64,000 bases of DNA from JAMLJG01 sp035327585 (GTDB taxonomy: Bacteria > Verrucomicrobiota > Kiritimatiellia > CAIVKH01). The DNA is taken from positions 1 through 64,000 of the forward strand of contig DAOLDD010000006.1 in assembly GCA_035327585.1 (NCBI GenBank). Reading direction: 5' to 3'. Both the position numbers and the translations under genes were made by a program. Positions 63,050-64,000 of the stretch are shown piece after piece. Positions within the stretch are counted from its first letter, which is position 1, and every line of letters starts with the position of its first letter. The notes below the pieces were generated by a model, which saw only the letters and a list, made by a program, of their open reading frames with translations, had not been told where the DNA came from and did no database searches.

Positions 63050-63763
63050 ATGGGTGCTGAAAGGACTGCGGTTCGGGATAATCCCCTGGCGGCGCATGTC
63101 GCGCCGTTCGTGGCTTGGATCGCGCTGATGCACTTTCTCGATCTGCCGCAGCTCCCGCCCGCCTGGGCGTATGCGATTCGAAGCGCGTTGTGCATCGGCC
63201 TCCTGCTGTTTCTCCGTCCGTGGCGCTGGTATGAAGCGCCGGCTTGGCGGCATTTCCCGCTCGCCGCAGTGGTCGGCGTGGGCGTGCTCGTCGCGTGGAT
63301 CGGATTGGAGGACCCAGCCGCAACCCGGCTCGGCGTGCTGCAGGAGCTCTACCTGAAATGGGGCGTGCGCCCGCTGGGCGAATTGCGCGAGCCGCTTGAG
63401 AAACTGCCCTACGCGCCGGAGACGTGCGGCTGGACGTTGACCGCGGTGCGCATCCTCGGGTCGGGCCTCGCGATCGGCGTGATCGAGGAGTTCTTCTGGC
63501 GTGGATTTCTCTATCGCTGGATGTTCGGCGGCGATTTCACGAAGGTAAACCCCGGCCACTTCTCGCCGATGCCTTTTTTTGCGGTAGCCGGCATCTTCGC
63601 ACTGGAACACATGGAATGGTTCGGCGGCCTCATTGCCGGCCTCGCCTACGGCTGGCTGTATCTCCGCACCCGCGACATCTGGTCCGTCGCGTTCGCCCAC
63701 GCGCTGACCAACCTGCTGCTCGGCGTCTACGTGGTGATGCGGGGGCAGTACCAATATTGGTAG
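63050..63763 (+). CDS. CPBP-family intramembrane metalloprotease
   Basis: The 237-residue membrane protein has the CAAX/CPBP motifs: EEFFWRGFLYR (Glu-Glu and Arg), FALEHMEWFGG with a metal-binding His, and FAHALTNLLLG with another His. About seven hydrophobic segments are visible. The overall length and the N-terminal HVAPFVAWIALMHFLD resemble the CAAX-protease-related subgroup linked to exosortase systems, but no exosortase lies in the window. Substrate unknown. Confidence 0.85.
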   Translation: MGAERTAVRDNPLAAHVAPFVAWIALMHFLDLPQLPPAWAYAIRSALCIGLLLFLRPWRWYEAPAWRHFPLAAVVGVGVLVAWIGLEDPAATRLGVLQELYLKWGVRPLGELREPLEKLPYAPETCGWTLTAVRILGSGLAIGVIEEFFWRGFLYRWMFGGDFTKVNPGHFSPMPFFAVAGIFALEHMEWFGGLIAGLAYGWLYLRTRDIWSVAFAHALTNLLLGVYVVMRGQYQYW

Positions 63764-63820
63764 CGGGCGACGAGGAGCGGGTGGAGGATACGCGCTGCGC
63801 GTTCCCCGCCACTGGCTTCG

Positions 63821-64000
63821 TCACAAATACGGCCAGAACAGCCGCGCGATGCCGTCGCGGAGGCGGGCGGGAAGGGGCCGGGCGTCGAGTTCGGCGAGTG
63901 TGGCTTCCTGGGCGCCGGCGATCTTTTCGTCGATTCGCGCGTTAAGTTCCGCGGCGAGGCCCGGGCTGTAACACTCCACGTTGAGTTCGAAGTTGAGTCG
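63821..64000 (-). CDS. Cardiolipin synthase / phospholipase D family, C-terminal fragment
   Basis: The minus-strand frame from the window edge encodes 59 residues (RLNFELNVECYSPGLAAELN ... ARLFWPYL) and stops at 63821-63823. The NFELNVECY stretch followed by AAEL and a final short hydrophobic segment is typical of the C-terminus of cardiolipin synthases, where it follows the second HKD motif. The catalytic part lies outside the window. Partial at the 5' end. Confidence 0.65.
   Translation of the reverse strand, partial: RLNFELNVECYSPGLAAELNARIDEKIAGAQEATLAELDARPLPARLRDGIARLFWPYL

Overview
The window is high-GC bacterial DNA, much of it metabolic core, from an organism that lives at least partly anaerobically. 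It carries pyruvate:ferredoxin oxidoreductase, a six-subunit Rnf complex, a cytoplasmic [NiFe] hydrogenase with NAD-linked modules, pyruvate phosphate dikinase and a b-type succinate dehydrogenase/fumarate reductase. No rRNA, tRNA or other phylogenetic marker is present. The gene mix and the many short palindromic intergenic repeats would fit a PVC-superphylum anaerobe such as Kiritimatiellota or Lentisphaerota, but that placement is inference only. The assembly has one 100-N gap (41972-42071).

Layout. 1-2700 is a repeat-rich, gene-poor stretch with a divergent ImmA-like gene pair and decayed coding sequence. 2749-11072 (minus) holds gltD, a GxxExxY cassette, gltB and purF. 11881-13828 (plus) holds a frameshifted membrane gene and a secreted ankyrin-repeat protein. 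14019-35225 (all minus) is a 21-kb redox cluster. In transcription order it reads nifJ, a dihydroorotate dehydrogenase-like flavoprotein, a ferredoxin, a small Cys-rich membrane protein, rnfCDGEAB, a cyclic-nucleotide-binding protein, hoxEFUYH, hoxW, and a second diaphorase set (hoxE-like, NuoF-GltD fusion, hoxU-like). Most neighbours inside it overlap by 4 nt. 35609-41886 holds a helical protein, a BrkB-cNMP fusion, an ExbB/ExbD/ExbD operon, a PHP-like protein and a NYN-LOTUS protein. 42220-46481 holds ilvC and ppdK. 46535-53539 is a defence/mobile island: a PIN and XRE-ImmA pair, a DUF2188 protein, and a type III restriction-modification operon with hicBA between mod and res. 53596-61218 holds a Ca2+/cation exchanger, rfbB, a fumarase/aspartase-family lyase and sdhCAB. 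61336-64000 holds a beta-barrel protein, a class IV aminotransferase, a CPBP protease and the 3' end of a cardiolipin synthase gene.

How it fits together. Pyruvate oxidation by NifJ reduces ferredoxin. Rnf can then pass electrons from ferredoxin to NAD+ while pumping ions. The Hox hydrogenase exchanges electrons between H2 and NAD(H), and the extra NuoF-GltD module could add NADP(H) or ferredoxin as a partner. The fumarate-forming lyase and SdhCAB would supply a fumarate/succinate branch. PpdK connects pyruvate with PEP.

The main non-standard signals are: the NuoF-GltD module joined to a [NiFe] Hox operon; paired 31-bp repeats with identical spacing at three metabolic loci; several genes whose -10 box lies 6-9 nt before the start codon (probably leaderless mRNAs); structured spacers inside otherwise overlapping operons; and the toxin-antitoxin pair inside the restriction operon.
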